From contig SHYX01000003.1 of assembly GCA_009692585.1 (NCBI GenBank), positions 1 to 64,000 on the forward strand: DNA of 64,000 nt, in the 5' to 3' direction. Source of the DNA: Myxococcales bacterium (GTDB taxonomy: Bacteria > Myxococcota > UBA796 > SXON01). A program made the translations under genes and the position numbers. The notes under the pieces were generated by a model, which saw only the letters and a list, made by a program, of their open reading frames with translations, did not search any database and had not been told where the DNA came from. This document shows, piece by piece, positions 1-9,466 of the stretch (its first letter is position 1; each line of letters opens with the position of its first letter).

Positions 1-929
1 TCCACCACCCAGGCCGCCCGCGGCGTACGCGCGAAGACGAAGTTGGCCTGCGAGCGCTGGGCATCGAGCCCGAGGCCCCGCAGGCCCTCGGTCAGCTCGT
101 CGCGGTCGGCGCGCACCTGGGCGATGTAGGCCTCGGAGGCGTCGGCGTCGTGGGTGATGCGCGCTTCTGCGAGGAAGAGGCTGGGCCCCGACACCGAGTA
201 GGGGTTTCCGGCCACGCGCAGCGCCACGATGGCCGCGACGGGGCCCACCGCGTAGCCCACCCGGAGCCCCGCGAGCCCCCACGCCTTCGAGAGCGTGCGG
301 AACGCCACGGCGTTGGGGAGCTCCGCCACCACGGCGGTGAGGTCCTCGTCGGCGAACTCGACGTAGGCGAGGTCCACCAGCAGGAGCACGCCGGGCAGCG
401 CCGCCGAAAGTCGACGGAGCGCCGCCGCCGAGATCACCTGGCCCGTCGGGTTGTTGGGGCTCACCACGGCCACCACGGAGGTGTCCGGCCGCACCGCGGC
501 GAGCACCGCCTCGATCGGCCACTCGCCGCCCGGCCAGGCCACCTCGTGGAGGGTGGCGCCGGCCCAGCGGGCGTAACGGGCGATCATCTCGAAGGTAGGC
601 ACGGGCAGCACGATCGAGCGCCCCGGCCCGAGGTAGGCGCGGCAGGCACGGTCCAGCGCGTCATCGCCGCCGGCGGTCACCAGCACGCGGTCGGCGGGGA
701 GCCCGTGCCGGCGGGCGAGCGCGGCCTGCAGGGAGCGGGCGTCGGGGTAGCTGCGCACGAGCGCGTCGGGATCGGCGCCGCGGAGGCGCTCGAACAGGTC
801 GGGCGGCGCGGGGAGGCCCCCGATGCCATCGAGCAGCAGGTCCATCGGTGCGGGGTGGCGCGGCACCTGGTAGGCCACCATGCCGGCGATGGCCGGCGAT
901 GGGGCGGGGAGCGGGCTCGGGTCGGACAT
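1..929 (-). CDS. hisC: Histidinol-phosphate aminotransferase (HisC-like), C-terminus cut by window edge
   Basis: Pyridoxal-phosphate fold-type I aminotransferase, expected to convert imidazole-acetol phosphate to histidinol phosphate in histidine biosynthesis. The visible part is about 309 residues. It carries the cofactor-region motif SPNNPTG (near residue 153), the motif LVDLAYVEF and the Schiff-base lysine motif TLSKAWGLAGLRVGY with Lys215. The ATG lies directly after the hisG stop (TGA then ATG), so the two are translated from one mRNA. Pairing with hisG supports HisC over other class I/II aminotransferases, although many of these enzymes are promiscuous. The reading frame runs off position 1, so the C-terminal small domain is not seen. 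Confidence 0.85.
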   Translation of the reverse strand, partial: MSDPSPLPAPSPAIAGMVAYQVPRHPAPMDLLLDGIGGLPAPPDLFERLRGADPDALVRSYPDARSLQAALARRHGLPADRVLVTAGGDDALDRACRAYLGPGRSIVLPVPTFEMIARYARWAGATLHEVAWPGGEWPIEAVLAAVRPDTSVVAVVSPNNPTGQVISAAALRRLSAALPGVLLLVDLAYVEFADEDLTAVVAELPNAVAFRTLSKAWGLAGLRVGYAVGPVAAIVALRVAGNPYSVSGPSLFLAEARITHDADASEAYIAQVRADRDELTEGLRGLGLDAQRSQANFVFARTPRAAWVV

Positions 930-1817
930 TCAGGGGACGATCTGGCTGGGCTCGGTCACGAGGATGTCGGAGCCGCCGTTGCGACGGATCACCGGAATCA
1001 GCTCGGGCACGAGCTTGCGCTGCACCGCCACCTTCACCGCAAAACCGTTGCCGCCGTGCAGCGGCGCCACGGTGGGCACCTTCATGCACGGCAGGATCGC
1101 CACCATCCGCTCCAGATCGTTCGCGCCCACGTTGATCTCGAGGATCACGCGCGACCGGGCATCCACCACCGACCGCAAGAGCATCGCGAGGTGCTCGATG
1201 CGCTCGCGACGGGCTGGATCCGCCCAGCACGCCGGGTGGGCCCAGAGGCGGGTGCTGCTGTGCAGGAGCGTGTCGAAGATTTCGAGGCCGTTGGCCACCA
1301 GCGTGGAGCCGGAGGCGGTGTTGTCCACGATGAAGTCCGCATCTTCCGGGGGGAAGACCTCGGTGGCGCCGTAGCTGCGCACCACCTCCGCGGTGAGCCC
1401 GTTCCGGACGATCCACTGGCGAGTGAGCGATTCGTACTCGCTCGCCACGAGCCAGTTCCGGCCCGCGGGGAGCGCGCCGCTCACGAGCAGCTCCCGGGGC
1501 GCCGCGGCCACGAGGCGCACGGGATCGAGCCCGAGGTCGAGCACCTCCACCAGCTCGGCGCCCTTCTCGGCCACCCAGTCGGCGCCGGCGAAGCCCACGT
1601 CGCGCGTGCCGTGGTGGAGCATCTCCACGATGGTCTGCGGCTTGAGGATCTTGGTCTCGAACCCGGCCAGCCCGAGGATCGGCCGATAGGCGCGCGCGCC
1701 CACCTTCAGCGGCATGCCCGCGTCGGCGAGCAGGCGCACGACGGAGTCGTACATCCGGCCCTTGGGGATGGCGAGGTGCAGGGGCACGACCAAGGAGGCT
1801 CCGGGGGCCGGGTGCAT
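930..1817 (-). CDS. hisG: ATP phosphoribosyltransferase, long form
   Basis: Catalyses the first committed step of histidine biosynthesis, ATP plus PRPP to phosphoribosyl-ATP, in the cytoplasm. The 295-residue protein has LAIPKGRMYDS near the N-terminus and the PRPP-loop region DNTASGSTLVANGLEIFDT. It continues through a C-terminal stretch (from about residue 225) that matches the regulatory domain of long, HisZ-independent enzymes, which are usually feedback-inhibited by histidine. The start used is an ATG without a clear ribosome-binding site. A GTG about ten codons in, just before PLHLAIPKGR, is an alternative. It is followed without a gap by hisC. No other his genes are in view. Confidence 0.93.
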   Translation of the reverse strand: MHPAPGASLVVPLHLAIPKGRMYDSVVRLLADAGMPLKVGARAYRPILGLAGFETKILKPQTIVEMLHHGTRDVGFAGADWVAEKGAELVEVLDLGLDPVRLVAAAPRELLVSGALPAGRNWLVASEYESLTRQWIVRNGLTAEVVRSYGATEVFPPEDADFIVDNTASGSTLVANGLEIFDTLLHSSTRLWAHPACWADPARRERIEHLAMLLRSVVDARSRVILEINVGANDLERMVAILPCMKVPTVAPLHGGNGFAVKVAVQRKLVPELIPVIRRNGGSDILVTEPSQIVP

Positions 1818-2001
1818 ATCCCGCCGGCCACGCCGAGATGCGCGCCTGCCCCGGCCTCCCCCGAGGTGGGGCGTTGGTGCATGGCTCGCGCCATCGCCGA
1901 ACTCGCCGGTCTCGATGTAGTTGATCGTCCCGTCGAACAGCGCGTCCGAGGCGACTCATGGCGCTGGCTGTCGGGCGCGCGGGAGCAGCGCTGCGACCCC
2001 G

Positions 2002-3303
2002 CTAGACCAGCGTAGAGCTGCTTTCCCCAGTCTCCTCGAAACGATCCAGGACGATAGCCACGACCATGTCGGCCAGCACGTTGACGCCGGAGCGCACCCG
2101 CGCCAGGATCCAGTCCACCGGCACGATGAGCGGAATCGCGATGGCGACGGTGGCTTCCGGAACCCCGGCGGCCCCGAGCACCAGGGGCAGGATGATGAGC
2201 CCGGCCTCGGGAATCCCGGCGATGCCGACGCCAGCCATCACCGAAGCGGCGACGACGGTGAGCTGTTGAGAAAAGCTCAGGTCCATGCCGAGCGCCTGGC
2301 ACAAGAACAACGTGGCCATCGCTTCGTAGAGCATGATGCCGTCGTTGTTGAAGTTGGTGCCCACACAGGCGCTCAGGCGCGCCGAGGACTCGCGAACGCC
2401 GAGGGCGCGGAGGCAGCGGAGGGTCACCGGCATCGTCGCCAGACTGGAGTTGCACGACACCGCCGTGATCACGGCGTCCAGCGCCCCGCGGAGGAATCGC
2501 ACCGGCGACATGCGGCCAACCACCATCGCGAGCAAGGGGTAGTAGCCGAGCGCGTGGATGAGCAGGCCGGCCAGGATGGTGATGAAGAAGGTCCATAGAA
2601 CCAGGAAGACCTGCACCCCTGACTTACCCACGACATCGGCGACGATGAGCGCCACTCCAAAGGGCATCGCCTCGGCCACCCACAGCAGCATCGTCGTGAG
2701 CACGGCGTAGGCGGCCTCGATGAGGCGCTCCAGCAGGGCCATTCCCTCGACGAGGGAGCCGGTGGCGTGAGCGCGCACCGCTCGCATGGCCGCGCCGACC
2801 AGCACCGCGAGCAATACCACCGAGATGACGAGGTTCTTCTGGAAGGGGTCGATGACGTTTTCGGGAACGAAGGCGGCGAGGTTCTTGAGCGGGCTGAGCG
2901 TCGCCTCCTTCACCGCTGCGGGCGCGCTCCCAGCGACCTCGCGGAGCTCCGGGAGCCGGTCGGCCCAGCCAGCACCGGGCGCGAACACGTCCAGGATGAA
3001 CAGGCCCAGGGTCATCGCCACGGCGATGTTGAACGCACAGATGGCCAGCAGGCGGGCGCCGCTGCGCCCGGAGATGCGCGTCTTGAGGAAGCTGTCGAGG
3101 ATCGCGACCAGGATCAGCGGCGTGGCCAGGGCCTTGAGCGCGCGAACGACCAGCATCCCCATCGGCCCGAGATCAGCGTTGGAGTAGCCGAAGAACCACG
3201 CTTCTTTTCCAAAGAACACGCCGAGCAGCACGCCGATGACGACGCCAACGACGACGCGGAGGTAGAGCGGGAAGCGGCGCGGCTTTTCGAAGTCGGGGAG
3301 CAT
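2002..3303 (-). CDS. Dicarboxylate/amino acid:cation symporter (SDF/DAACS family)
   Basis: A 433-residue polytopic inner-membrane protein of the glutamate/aspartate transporter (GltP/DctA, SLC1) family, expected to couple uptake of acidic amino acids or C4-dicarboxylates to Na+ or H+. Family landmarks are the serine-rich re-entrant loop, here SCNSSLATMPVT, the TM7 motif, here NFNNDGIMLY in place of the usual NMDGT, and the C-terminal segment VDWILARVRSGVNVLAD, corresponding to the substrate-binding D-x-x-R-T/N-V-x-G-D region. Several signature positions differ from well-studied transporters: NND for NMD, and R-S-G-V-N for R-T-x-x-N. Substrate specificity therefore cannot be assigned. It is transcribed on its own, upstream of hisG on the same strand with about 180 bp between. 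Confidence 0.88.
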   Translation of the reverse strand: MLPDFEKPRRFPLYLRVVVGVVIGVLLGVFFGKEAWFFGYSNADLGPMGMLVVRALKALATPLILVAILDSFLKTRISGRSGARLLAICAFNIAVAMTLGLFILDVFAPGAGWADRLPELREVAGSAPAAVKEATLSPLKNLAAFVPENVIDPFQKNLVISVVLLAVLVGAAMRAVRAHATGSLVEGMALLERLIEAAYAVLTTMLLWVAEAMPFGVALIVADVVGKSGVQVFLVLWTFFITILAGLLIHALGYYPLLAMVVGRMSPVRFLRGALDAVITAVSCNSSLATMPVTLRCLRALGVRESSARLSACVGTNFNNDGIMLYEAMATLFLCQALGMDLSFSQQLTVVAASVMAGVGIAGIPEAGLIILPLVLGAAGVPEATVAIAIPLIVPVDWILARVRSGVNVLADMVVAIVLDRFEETGESSSTLV

Positions 3304-3344
3304 CGGCGCGGCTGCTTAGCGTTCCCGAAGCGCCTGTGCTTGCG

Positions 3345-3897
3345 TCAGCTGCCTTGGAGTCGCTCGGCTTCAGCCGCCAGCTGGGCGCGGAGCTCCAGCC
3401 AGCGCACGTACACGTCGTCTACGGCGATCTCGGCGTCGATGGCCTCGATGCGAACCCGCTGACCGAGCCCGTACCCGCGCCGCGCCCAGCTTCCGTCCGC
3501 GCTCGGCGTGTCACAATCCAGATGGACGCGCGTGTGATCCACGAGGATGTAGGCCCGTAGGCTCGGGATCGTGGCGTAGTGGTCGAACTTTTCCCCGCGG
3601 TCGTAGCCGGCCGTGGACGTCGACAGCACCTCGAAGAGTGCGGTTGGGTTGACGGCCGCGTTCCGATCCTCGGCGTCTACCCGCATGGGGCCGCACACCA
3701 TCGTGAGATCAGGGTAGGTCGCGAGACCGGTCGCCTGCACGCGCACCCGAAGATCCACGTCGAACGGGACACATGGCTTATTCGACAACGCGCTCCGAAC
3801 GGCCCAAGCAAGGTTCGTCTTGAGCAGCGAATGCTCGGGCGTCTCCCCCCGCCATCGCGACCACGGCGCCATCGCACCACTCGTGTTTGACGTCGCT
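3345..3897 (-). pseudogene. Uma2-family (DUF820) nuclease-fold gene, 5'-truncated and frameshifted
   Basis: Codons from about 3845 down to 3345 encode a clear Uma2 (PD-(D/E)XK-like) C-terminal part: TPEHSLLKTN, YPDLTMVCG, FEVLSTSTAGYDRGEKFDHY and YILVDHTRVH. Just upstream, in a different frame, the residues SDVKHEWCDGAVVAMAGG can be read, which is the normal preceding segment of this family. The two frames meet at a run of six C on the plus strand (3845-3850), so one base has been lost or gained there. The upstream frame reaches a stop at 3936-3934 without any start codon, so the first ~20 family residues are missing as well. An in-frame ATG at 3872 could still give a 175-residue product lacking the N-terminal motif. 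Uma2 genes are numerous and often decay. Confidence 0.72.
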
Positions 3898-3934
3898 CCT
3901 ACACCGCGCGTTCCCGAATCGCCCGTGCGTGCGC

Positions 3935-3940
3935 TACACT
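3935..3940 (+). promoter_or_regulatory. Candidate -10 element of a leaderless promoter
   Basis: TACACT ends 7 nt before the ATG of the large MopE-repeat gene, and no Shine-Dalgarno-like sequence lies between. The same arrangement precedes four other genes in this window. A transcript starting at or next to the ATG is inferred, not shown. Confidence 0.4.
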
Positions 3941-3947
3941 CTGCCTC

Positions 3948-6900
3948 ATGCGTCTCCTGGCCCTCTTGAGCCTCTGTCTGCCCGCCGCCTACGCCGCCAC
4001 CGGGGGCCCCGATGCCAGCGGTGAGGTCTACACCGACAGCGCCGAAGCCGACGGCCCCAGCTACGCCTGGCTCGACACCTCGGGCGGCACCAGCCTGACC
4101 CTCGGCGACGACACCACCGCAGTCCTTGCGCTGCCGTTCGCGTTTTCGTTCTACGGCACCGCCTACAGCACCGTCACCGTCAGCGACAACGGCGTCCTCT
4201 ACTTCGACGGTGCCAGCACGACGTCGGTGGGGTCCTGTCCCGGCGCCAGCAGCACCACTTCGGTGGGGGTGGCCGCTCTCTGGAGCGACCTCGGGGCCGG
4301 CACGCTCACCTATGACACCTTCGGCACCTACCCCTACCGCAGCTTCGTGGTGAGCTGGGTGGACGTGCCCCACGCCACCTACGGCGGCGATGCCACCTTC
4401 CAGATCTGGCTGTTGGAGGGCCGAGACGAGGTGGTCCTCCAGTACGGGGATCTCACCTTCGGCGACGCCGCGGTCGACGGCGGCGTGGATGCCTACGCGG
4501 GCACCTTCGCCACCACCGATGGCCTGTCCACCAGCTGCCTCACCACCATCGACGCGGGCACCTCGGTGTGGCTCGGCAACGAAGCGGCGCGGCCCGCCCG
4601 TGCGGAGATCTATGCCGATGAGCTGGACACGCCGTGGTCCGGCGCCGACGCCTTCACCTACGCCGGCCTGGCGATGGCGATCGGGGACATCAACCGCGAC
4701 GGAGACGACGAGGTGCTGTTGGGCGGGCCCTCGCTCGGCGCGGGTAGCGCCTGGCTCCTGTACGGACCGCGCGCTGGCGGAACCACCCTGGACCTCGCCG
4801 ACGCCACCTTCGAAGGGGTCAGCTCCGGCGACGACTTCGGCACCGCGGTCGCGATGGCCGACATGGACGGCGATGGGACCGCCGAGCTGGCCTTCGGCGC
4901 GCCGGGCTTCTCCTCACCCGCCACCGACTCCGGGGTGATCCTGATCTTCGAAGGCTCCAGCTTCGCCGGCGTCAACGGCGCGTCGGGAGCGGACATCGGA
5001 CTTGGCGGCAGCCCGTCGGGACGCTCGTCGATGGGCAAAGCGCTGGCCTTCGGCGACTTCAACGACGACGGGTACAGCGATCTGCTGGCGGGCGCACCCG
5101 ACGCCGACGAGGTGGGCTCCGACTCCGGCGCGGTCTACATCCTCGACGGCAGCGCTACGATCTCCGGCTCGTTCCTCACCGGCGCCGCCTCCAGCCGCAT
5201 CACCGGCGCCGCGTCGGGCGACACCTTCGGCAGCGCGCTGGTGGTGGGCGACCTCGACGCCGACGGTCGCGACGACTTCGCCGCCTCCTCGCCGGGCAGC
5301 GACACCGGCGCCACCAACGGCGGTGCCGTCTACACCGTGCTCGGCGCCGACCTGCCGAGCGGCGGGACCGGCATCGCCTCTGTCGCCAACTGCAGGACGA
5401 CGCTGAACCAGGCCCAGGCCAAGCTCGGCGGGTCGTTGGCGATGGCCAACATCGGCGCCGGAAGCGGGCTCGACCTGATCATCGGCACCCCCTTCTACGA
5501 CACCACCTACACCGACATCGGCGCCGTCTACCAGCTCAACGACATGGGGACCGGCTGCACCACCGCCGCCACCGGCGCCAGCGTCATCTACATCGGCGCC
5601 ACCGCCTCCGGGCGTTTCGGGGGGCCGGTCGCGACCGGCGATGTCGATGGCAGCGGGCGCAAGGACCTCATCGTCAGCGCCACCAACGACAACACCTACT
5701 CCTCGGGTGGCGGCGTCGCCTACGCGTACACCTCGCCCATCACCAGCACCACCGCGGTTGCCGGCGACGCCGAGCACGCGCTGTTCGGCACCTGGAGCGG
5801 CGGACGTGGGGGCAGCGCCGTGGGCGTGTCCGACGGCAACGGCGGGCCCAGCCTGGTCTTCACCGCCGCCTACGCCGACGAGGGCACCACGGGCACCGGC
5901 GCGTTGGTGGAGTGGCCCTGGCACACCGACTTCGAAGACGACGACAGCGACGGGTTCGTAAATTCCGACGGCGGCGGCAACGATTGCGACGACGACGAAC
6001 CGCTCGCCTACCCGAGCGGCACCGAGACCCTGGGCGACAGCATCGACGGCGACTGCGACGGCTGGGTGGACGGCGTCATCGCGGTGCGCAGCAAGGCGGT
6101 GGAGTGGGAGTGGGACGTCGACCAGCTCTCCGGCACCATCAGCACCACCCTGGACTTCGAGTCCGGAACCGCGGGCGACACCCTCACCAGCCTCGGCGGC
6201 GTGACCTTCGTCGGGGCCACCTACGACGAACGGGTCGACCAGACCTGGCCCGACGGGACCCTGGCGATCTCCGCACCGGGCAGCGTGACCCTGACCTTCG
6301 ACGCGGCGGTCGACGCGATCTCGTTGCAGCTGCTCGACGCGTCGGACGACTTCACGCTCCAGGCCTACGACACCGCCGGCGACCCGGTAGTCAGCGCGTA
6401 TGACTTCGAGTTGCGCATCGAAGGCCGCCCCGGTGGCGTGTTCCGCGGCTACACCTTCGTGGAGTCGATCGGCATCGTGGTCCTCTCCGCGTCGGGCGGC
6501 GACATGTTCGGAATCGACAACCTCCAGGTGGTCGACGCCGCCGACACCGACCGCGATCTCGACGGCCAGACCGAGACCGATGGCGACTGCGACGACACGG
6601 TCGACACCACCTACACCGGCGCCGACGAACTCCTCGGCAACGGGGTCGACGACGACTGCGACGGCATCGTGGACGGTGGCGCCCTGACCGTGTGGAGCGA
6701 TTCCGCCGCCTGGGAGACGGCCGCCGACCTCAGCCCGGAGCAGATCGACTTCGAGGACCTCACCGAAGTGGAGTCGATCGACACCCAGTACAGCGCGCTC
6801 GGCGCCACCTTCGACGGCACGCCCCAAGCCGCCGGCGGCATCGACGGCACCTCGGCCACCGGCACGCTCGCCGCCAACGCCAACAGCACCAGCCTGACCG

Positions 6901-9047
6901 TCACCTTCACCGAGGTGCAACCCGCGGTGGCGCTCACCCTCCTGGACCTCGACGACACCGTCACCATCGAGGGCTACGTCGCCGGTACGCTCTTGTACAC
7001 GTCCTCATACGTCGGCACCGGCGGGAGTGAGTTTGTGGGGCTCACCACCGAGTACGGCTTCGACGAGTTGGTCCTGACCGTCGCCAGCGACACCTTCGGC
7101 ATCGACGACGTGATCTTCTCGGCGCTGGGGCTCGACGACTCCGACGGCGACGGCCTGACCGAGTCCGAAGGCGACTGCGATGACACCGACGACACCATCA
7201 GTGCCGACGCGACCGAGGTCTGGTACGACGGGACGGACTCCGACTGCGACGGCGCCGACGACTACGATCAGGACGGCGATGGCGCCGCGCTGGCCGACGA
7301 CTGCTCGGACACCGACGACGAAAGCTACCCCGGCGCCACCGACACCTGGTACGACGGCATCGACAGCGACTGCGGCGGCGACAGCGACTACGACCAGGAC
7401 GGCGACGGCGAGGACTCCGCCGCGGGCGGCGGCGGCGACTGTGACGACACCGATGCCGCGATCAGCACCAGCGCCACCGAGGTCTGGTACGACGGGGTCG
7501 ACAGCGACTGCGACGGCGCCAGCGACTACGACCAGGACGGCGACGGCGTGGCCTTCGGCAGCGGCTCGCTGGATGACTGCGACGACAGCGACGACAGCGT
7601 CAGCCCCGACGTGGTCGAGACCTACTACGACAGCATCGACAACGACTGCGACGGCGCGACCGTCGACGACGACCAGGACGGCGACGGCTACACCGCGGTC
7701 AGCGCCGGCGGCGACGACTGTGAGGACGCCAACGCATCGGCCTACCCGGGCGCCAGCGGCGAAGCCTGCTACGACGGCGTCGACCAGGACTGCGATGGCG
7801 CCAACGACTACGACTGCGATGGCGACGGCGGCATCAGCGCGGACTACGGCGGCGACGACTGCGACGACGCCGACGACACCATCAGCGTCGGCGCAGCCGA
7901 CGTCATGGGCGACGGCATCGACAGCGACTGCGACGGCGGCCTGGAGTACGACTTCGACGGCGATGGCTACGACCGCACGCTCGACGGCGGCGAGGACTGC
8001 GAGGACGGCGACGCCGGCATCAACCCCGCCGCCGCCGAGGTCTGCTACGACGGCATCGACCAGGACTGCGGCGGCGGCAGCGACGACGACTGCGACGGCG
8101 ACGGCTACGACGCCCTGAGCCTCGGCGGCAACGACTGTGAAGACAGCGACGCCACCATCAACCCGGGCGCCATGGACTTCCCCTACGACGGCGTCGACAA
8201 CGACTGCGACGGCGCCTCCGAGTACGACATCGATGGCGACGGCTTCACCGCCGACTGGTACGGCGGGACCGACTGCGACGATGCCGACGGCACCGTCTAC
8301 CTGGGCGCGATGGACGCCTGCTACGACGGCGCCGACACCGACTGCGGCGGCGACGACGACTACGACTGCGATGCCGACGGGTACAGCGCCGACGCCTACG
8401 GTGGCGACGACTGCGACGACGCCGACGGGACCATCTCGCCCGCGGCCGCCGAGATCGAAGGTGACGGCATCGACCAGGATTGCGACGGCCTCGACCCCGC
8501 GGTGTGCACCGACTGCGACGGGGATGGTTTCGACGGCGTGTTCAGCGGCGGCTCCGACTGCGACGACGACGATGCCGAGGTCTTCCCTGGCGCCGTGGAC
8601 GTCGCCTACGACGGCGTCGACGCCGACTGCGTCGGCGACTCCGACTACGATCGGGACGGCGACGGCGACGCCGTCCCCGCCGGCGGTGGCAACGACTGTG
8701 ACGACGCCGACCCCGTGGTGGCGAGCACCAACTCCGTCGACGACTGTGGAAGCGGCGACGAAGATTGCGACGGCGACCTCGACGAAGACTGCGACACCGA
8801 CAACGGCGGCGACACCGGCGACACCGACACCGGCGACACCGACACCGGCGACACCGACACCGGCGACACCGGCGACACCGACACCGACACCGACGCCGAC
8901 TGGCGCCCGGAGGCGGAGGAGGTCCGCGACGCCGAGACCATCGACCGCGGCACGGTGTGCGGCTGCGGCAGCGGCAGCGCGTCGGCGGGGGTCGCCGGGC
9001 TCCTGGTCGCGGCCGGCTTGCGGCGGCGCCGGGGAGGCCGCCGCTAG
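3948..9047 (+). CDS. Giant secreted MopE-repeat / FG-GAP surface protein with MYXO-CTERM-like tail
   Basis: A 1,699-residue exported protein of unknown function. Residues 1-16 form a signal peptide (MRLLALLSLCLPAAYA). Residues ~20-210 look like a nidogen-type beta-sandwich (FSFYGTAYSTVTVSDNGVLY). About six FG-GAP/integrin-like propeller repeats follow to ~640 (for example GDINRDGDDEVLLGGP). Two beta-sandwich domains, each ending FGIDN/FGIDD, alternate with MopE-type Asp/Cys repeats. From ~1,065 to ~1,610 there is a long run of these repeats with the core D-x-D-G-D-G...D-C-D-D...DGxDxDCDG, a likely Ca2+-binding motif. A Asp-Thr-Gly linker then leads to CGCGSGS, a hydrophobic stretch and an Arg cluster. 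This tail resembles MYXO-CTERM sorting signals, which anchor proteins at the cell surface. Roles in adhesion or matrix are plausible but unproven. Confidence 0.9.
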   Translation: MRLLALLSLCLPAAYAATGGPDASGEVYTDSAEADGPSYAWLDTSGGTSLTLGDDTTAVLALPFAFSFYGTAYSTVTVSDNGVLYFDGASTTSVGSCPGASSTTSVGVAALWSDLGAGTLTYDTFGTYPYRSFVVSWVDVPHATYGGDATFQIWLLEGRDEVVLQYGDLTFGDAAVDGGVDAYAGTFATTDGLSTSCLTTIDAGTSVWLGNEAARPARAEIYADELDTPWSGADAFTYAGLAMAIGDINRDGDDEVLLGGPSLGAGSAWLLYGPRAGGTTLDLADATFEGVSSGDDFGTAVAMADMDGDGTAELAFGAPGFSSPATDSGVILIFEGSSFAGVNGASGADIGLGGSPSGRSSMGKALAFGDFNDDGYSDLLAGAPDADEVGSDSGAVYILDGSATISGSFLTGAASSRITGAASGDTFGSALVVGDLDADGRDDFAASSPGSDTGATNGGAVYTVLGADLPSGGTGIASVANCRTTLNQAQAKLGGSLAMANIGAGSGLDLIIGTPFYDTTYTDIGAVYQLNDMGTGCTTAATGASVIYIGATASGRFGGPVATGDVDGSGRKDLIVSATNDNTYSSGGGVAYAYTSPITSTTAVAGDAEHALFGTWSGGRGGSAVGVSDGNGGPSLVFTAAYADEGTTGTGALVEWPWHTDFEDDDSDGFVNSDGGGNDCDDDEPLAYPSGTETLGDSIDGDCDGWVDGVIAVRSKAVEWEWDVDQLSGTISTTLDFESGTAGDTLTSLGGVTFVGATYDERVDQTWPDGTLAISAPGSVTLTFDAAVDAISLQLLDASDDFTLQAYDTAGDPVVSAYDFELRIEGRPGGVFRGYTFVESIGIVVLSASGGDMFGIDNLQVVDAADTDRDLDGQTETDGDCDDTVDTTYTGADELLGNGVDDDCDGIVDGGALTVWSDSAAWETAADLSPEQIDFEDLTEVESIDTQYSALGATFDGTPQAAGGIDGTSATGTLAANANSTSLTVTFTEVQPAVALTLLDLDDTVTIEGYVAGTLLYTSSYVGTGGSEFVGLTTEYGFDELVLTVASDTFGIDDVIFSALGLDDSDGDGLTESEGDCDDTDDTISADATEVWYDGTDSDCDGADDYDQDGDGAALADDCSDTDDESYPGATDTWYDGIDSDCGGDSDYDQDGDGEDSAAGGGGDCDDTDAAISTSATEVWYDGVDSDCDGASDYDQDGDGVAFGSGSLDDCDDSDDSVSPDVVETYYDSIDNDCDGATVDDDQDGDGYTAVSAGGDDCEDANASAYPGASGEACYDGVDQDCDGANDYDCDGDGGISADYGGDDCDDADDTISVGAADVMGDGIDSDCDGGLEYDFDGDGYDRTLDGGEDCEDGDAGINPAAAEVCYDGIDQDCGGGSDDDCDGDGYDALSLGGNDCEDSDATINPGAMDFPYDGVDNDCDGASEYDIDGDGFTADWYGGTDCDDADGTVYLGAMDACYDGADTDCGGDDDYDCDADGYSADAYGGDDCDDADGTISPAAAEIEGDGIDQDCDGLDPAVCTDCDGDGFDGVFSGGSDCDDDDAEVFPGAVDVAYDGVDADCVGDSDYDRDGDGDAVPAGGGNDCDDADPVVASTNSVDDCGSGDEDCDGDLDEDCDTDNGGDTGDTDTGDTDTGDTDTGDTGDTDTDTDADWRPEAEEVRDAETIDRGTVCGCGSGSASAGVAGLLVAAGLRRRRGGRR
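8811..8895 (+). repeat. Asp-Thr-Gly coding tandem repeat
   Basis: Direct repeats built from gacaccggc and gacaccgac units encode a low-complexity DTGDTDTGD linker. It sits just before the C-terminal sorting tail of the large surface protein. Such linkers typically span the wall or membrane and vary in length between strains. Confidence 0.85.
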
Positions 9048-9111
9048 TACCTCGCGTCAGGGGTTCTGACTGGTTCGCGGCGACGGCGTCGTAGCCACAG
9101 GTGCCGCTGTC

Positions 9112-9429
9112 TTGCCGTCCTTCGCTTTTCCCAGGCTGCGACCTCACTGCATAGGGTTCGCTCGCTTGATGCGGCGCACGGGGACCGTACCGCCCGGGTT
9201 CAACGCTCCGAGCTGCTCGCGCTCCGTACCCGTGAGGGCGACGAGGCAGTTTGCGTTCGTTCGAGCTCCTGGCTCGGATCCCGATCACCTGTTCTTCGGC
9301 CTCGCGCCCCCCTCCGTCCATCGAATGGTCGTGGAGATTGCTGAGCGCGGTCTCCTCGCCAAGACTCCCGGTGCCGCGCGTAGCCTCCGCGTGCTGGTGT
9401 CGCGAACTGGGCTACCGGAAATAGAGTGA
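9112..9429 (+). pseudogene. LexA-type winged-helix DNA-binding protein, apparently decayed
   Basis: The last ~50 codons read like the C-terminal half of a small LexA-DNA-binding-domain family: LAPPSVHRMVVEIAERGLLA followed by KTPGAARSLRVLV and LPEIE. In intact homologues an N-terminal helix and an 'AEAD..RFF' segment precede SVHRMV. Here the equivalent stretch (RQFAFVRAPGSDPDHLFF) is several residues too short, and everything before it is low-complexity Arg/Pro with no family resemblance. No convincing start or ribosome-binding site was found. It is probably a remnant, though a short functional winged helix cannot be excluded. The flanking sequence back to 9048 holds nothing else recognisable. 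Confidence 0.45.
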
Positions 9430-9466
9430 CGATGGTGTTGTCGATCAAAATCCCCGACCGGAGGTC

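Noticed and set aside
150..2015. A 621-codon plus-strand open frame opposite hisC/hisG
   Set aside because: The product is low-complexity Arg/His/Gly/Ala and has no domain, while the minus strand encodes hisG and hisC with intact motifs. Long antisense frames are a normal effect of high GC.
4914..6920. A 668-codon minus-strand open frame inside the large surface-protein gene
   Set aside because: Its Gly/Ala/Val/Asp-rich product mirrors the repetitive plus-strand coding sequence and shows no domain of its own.
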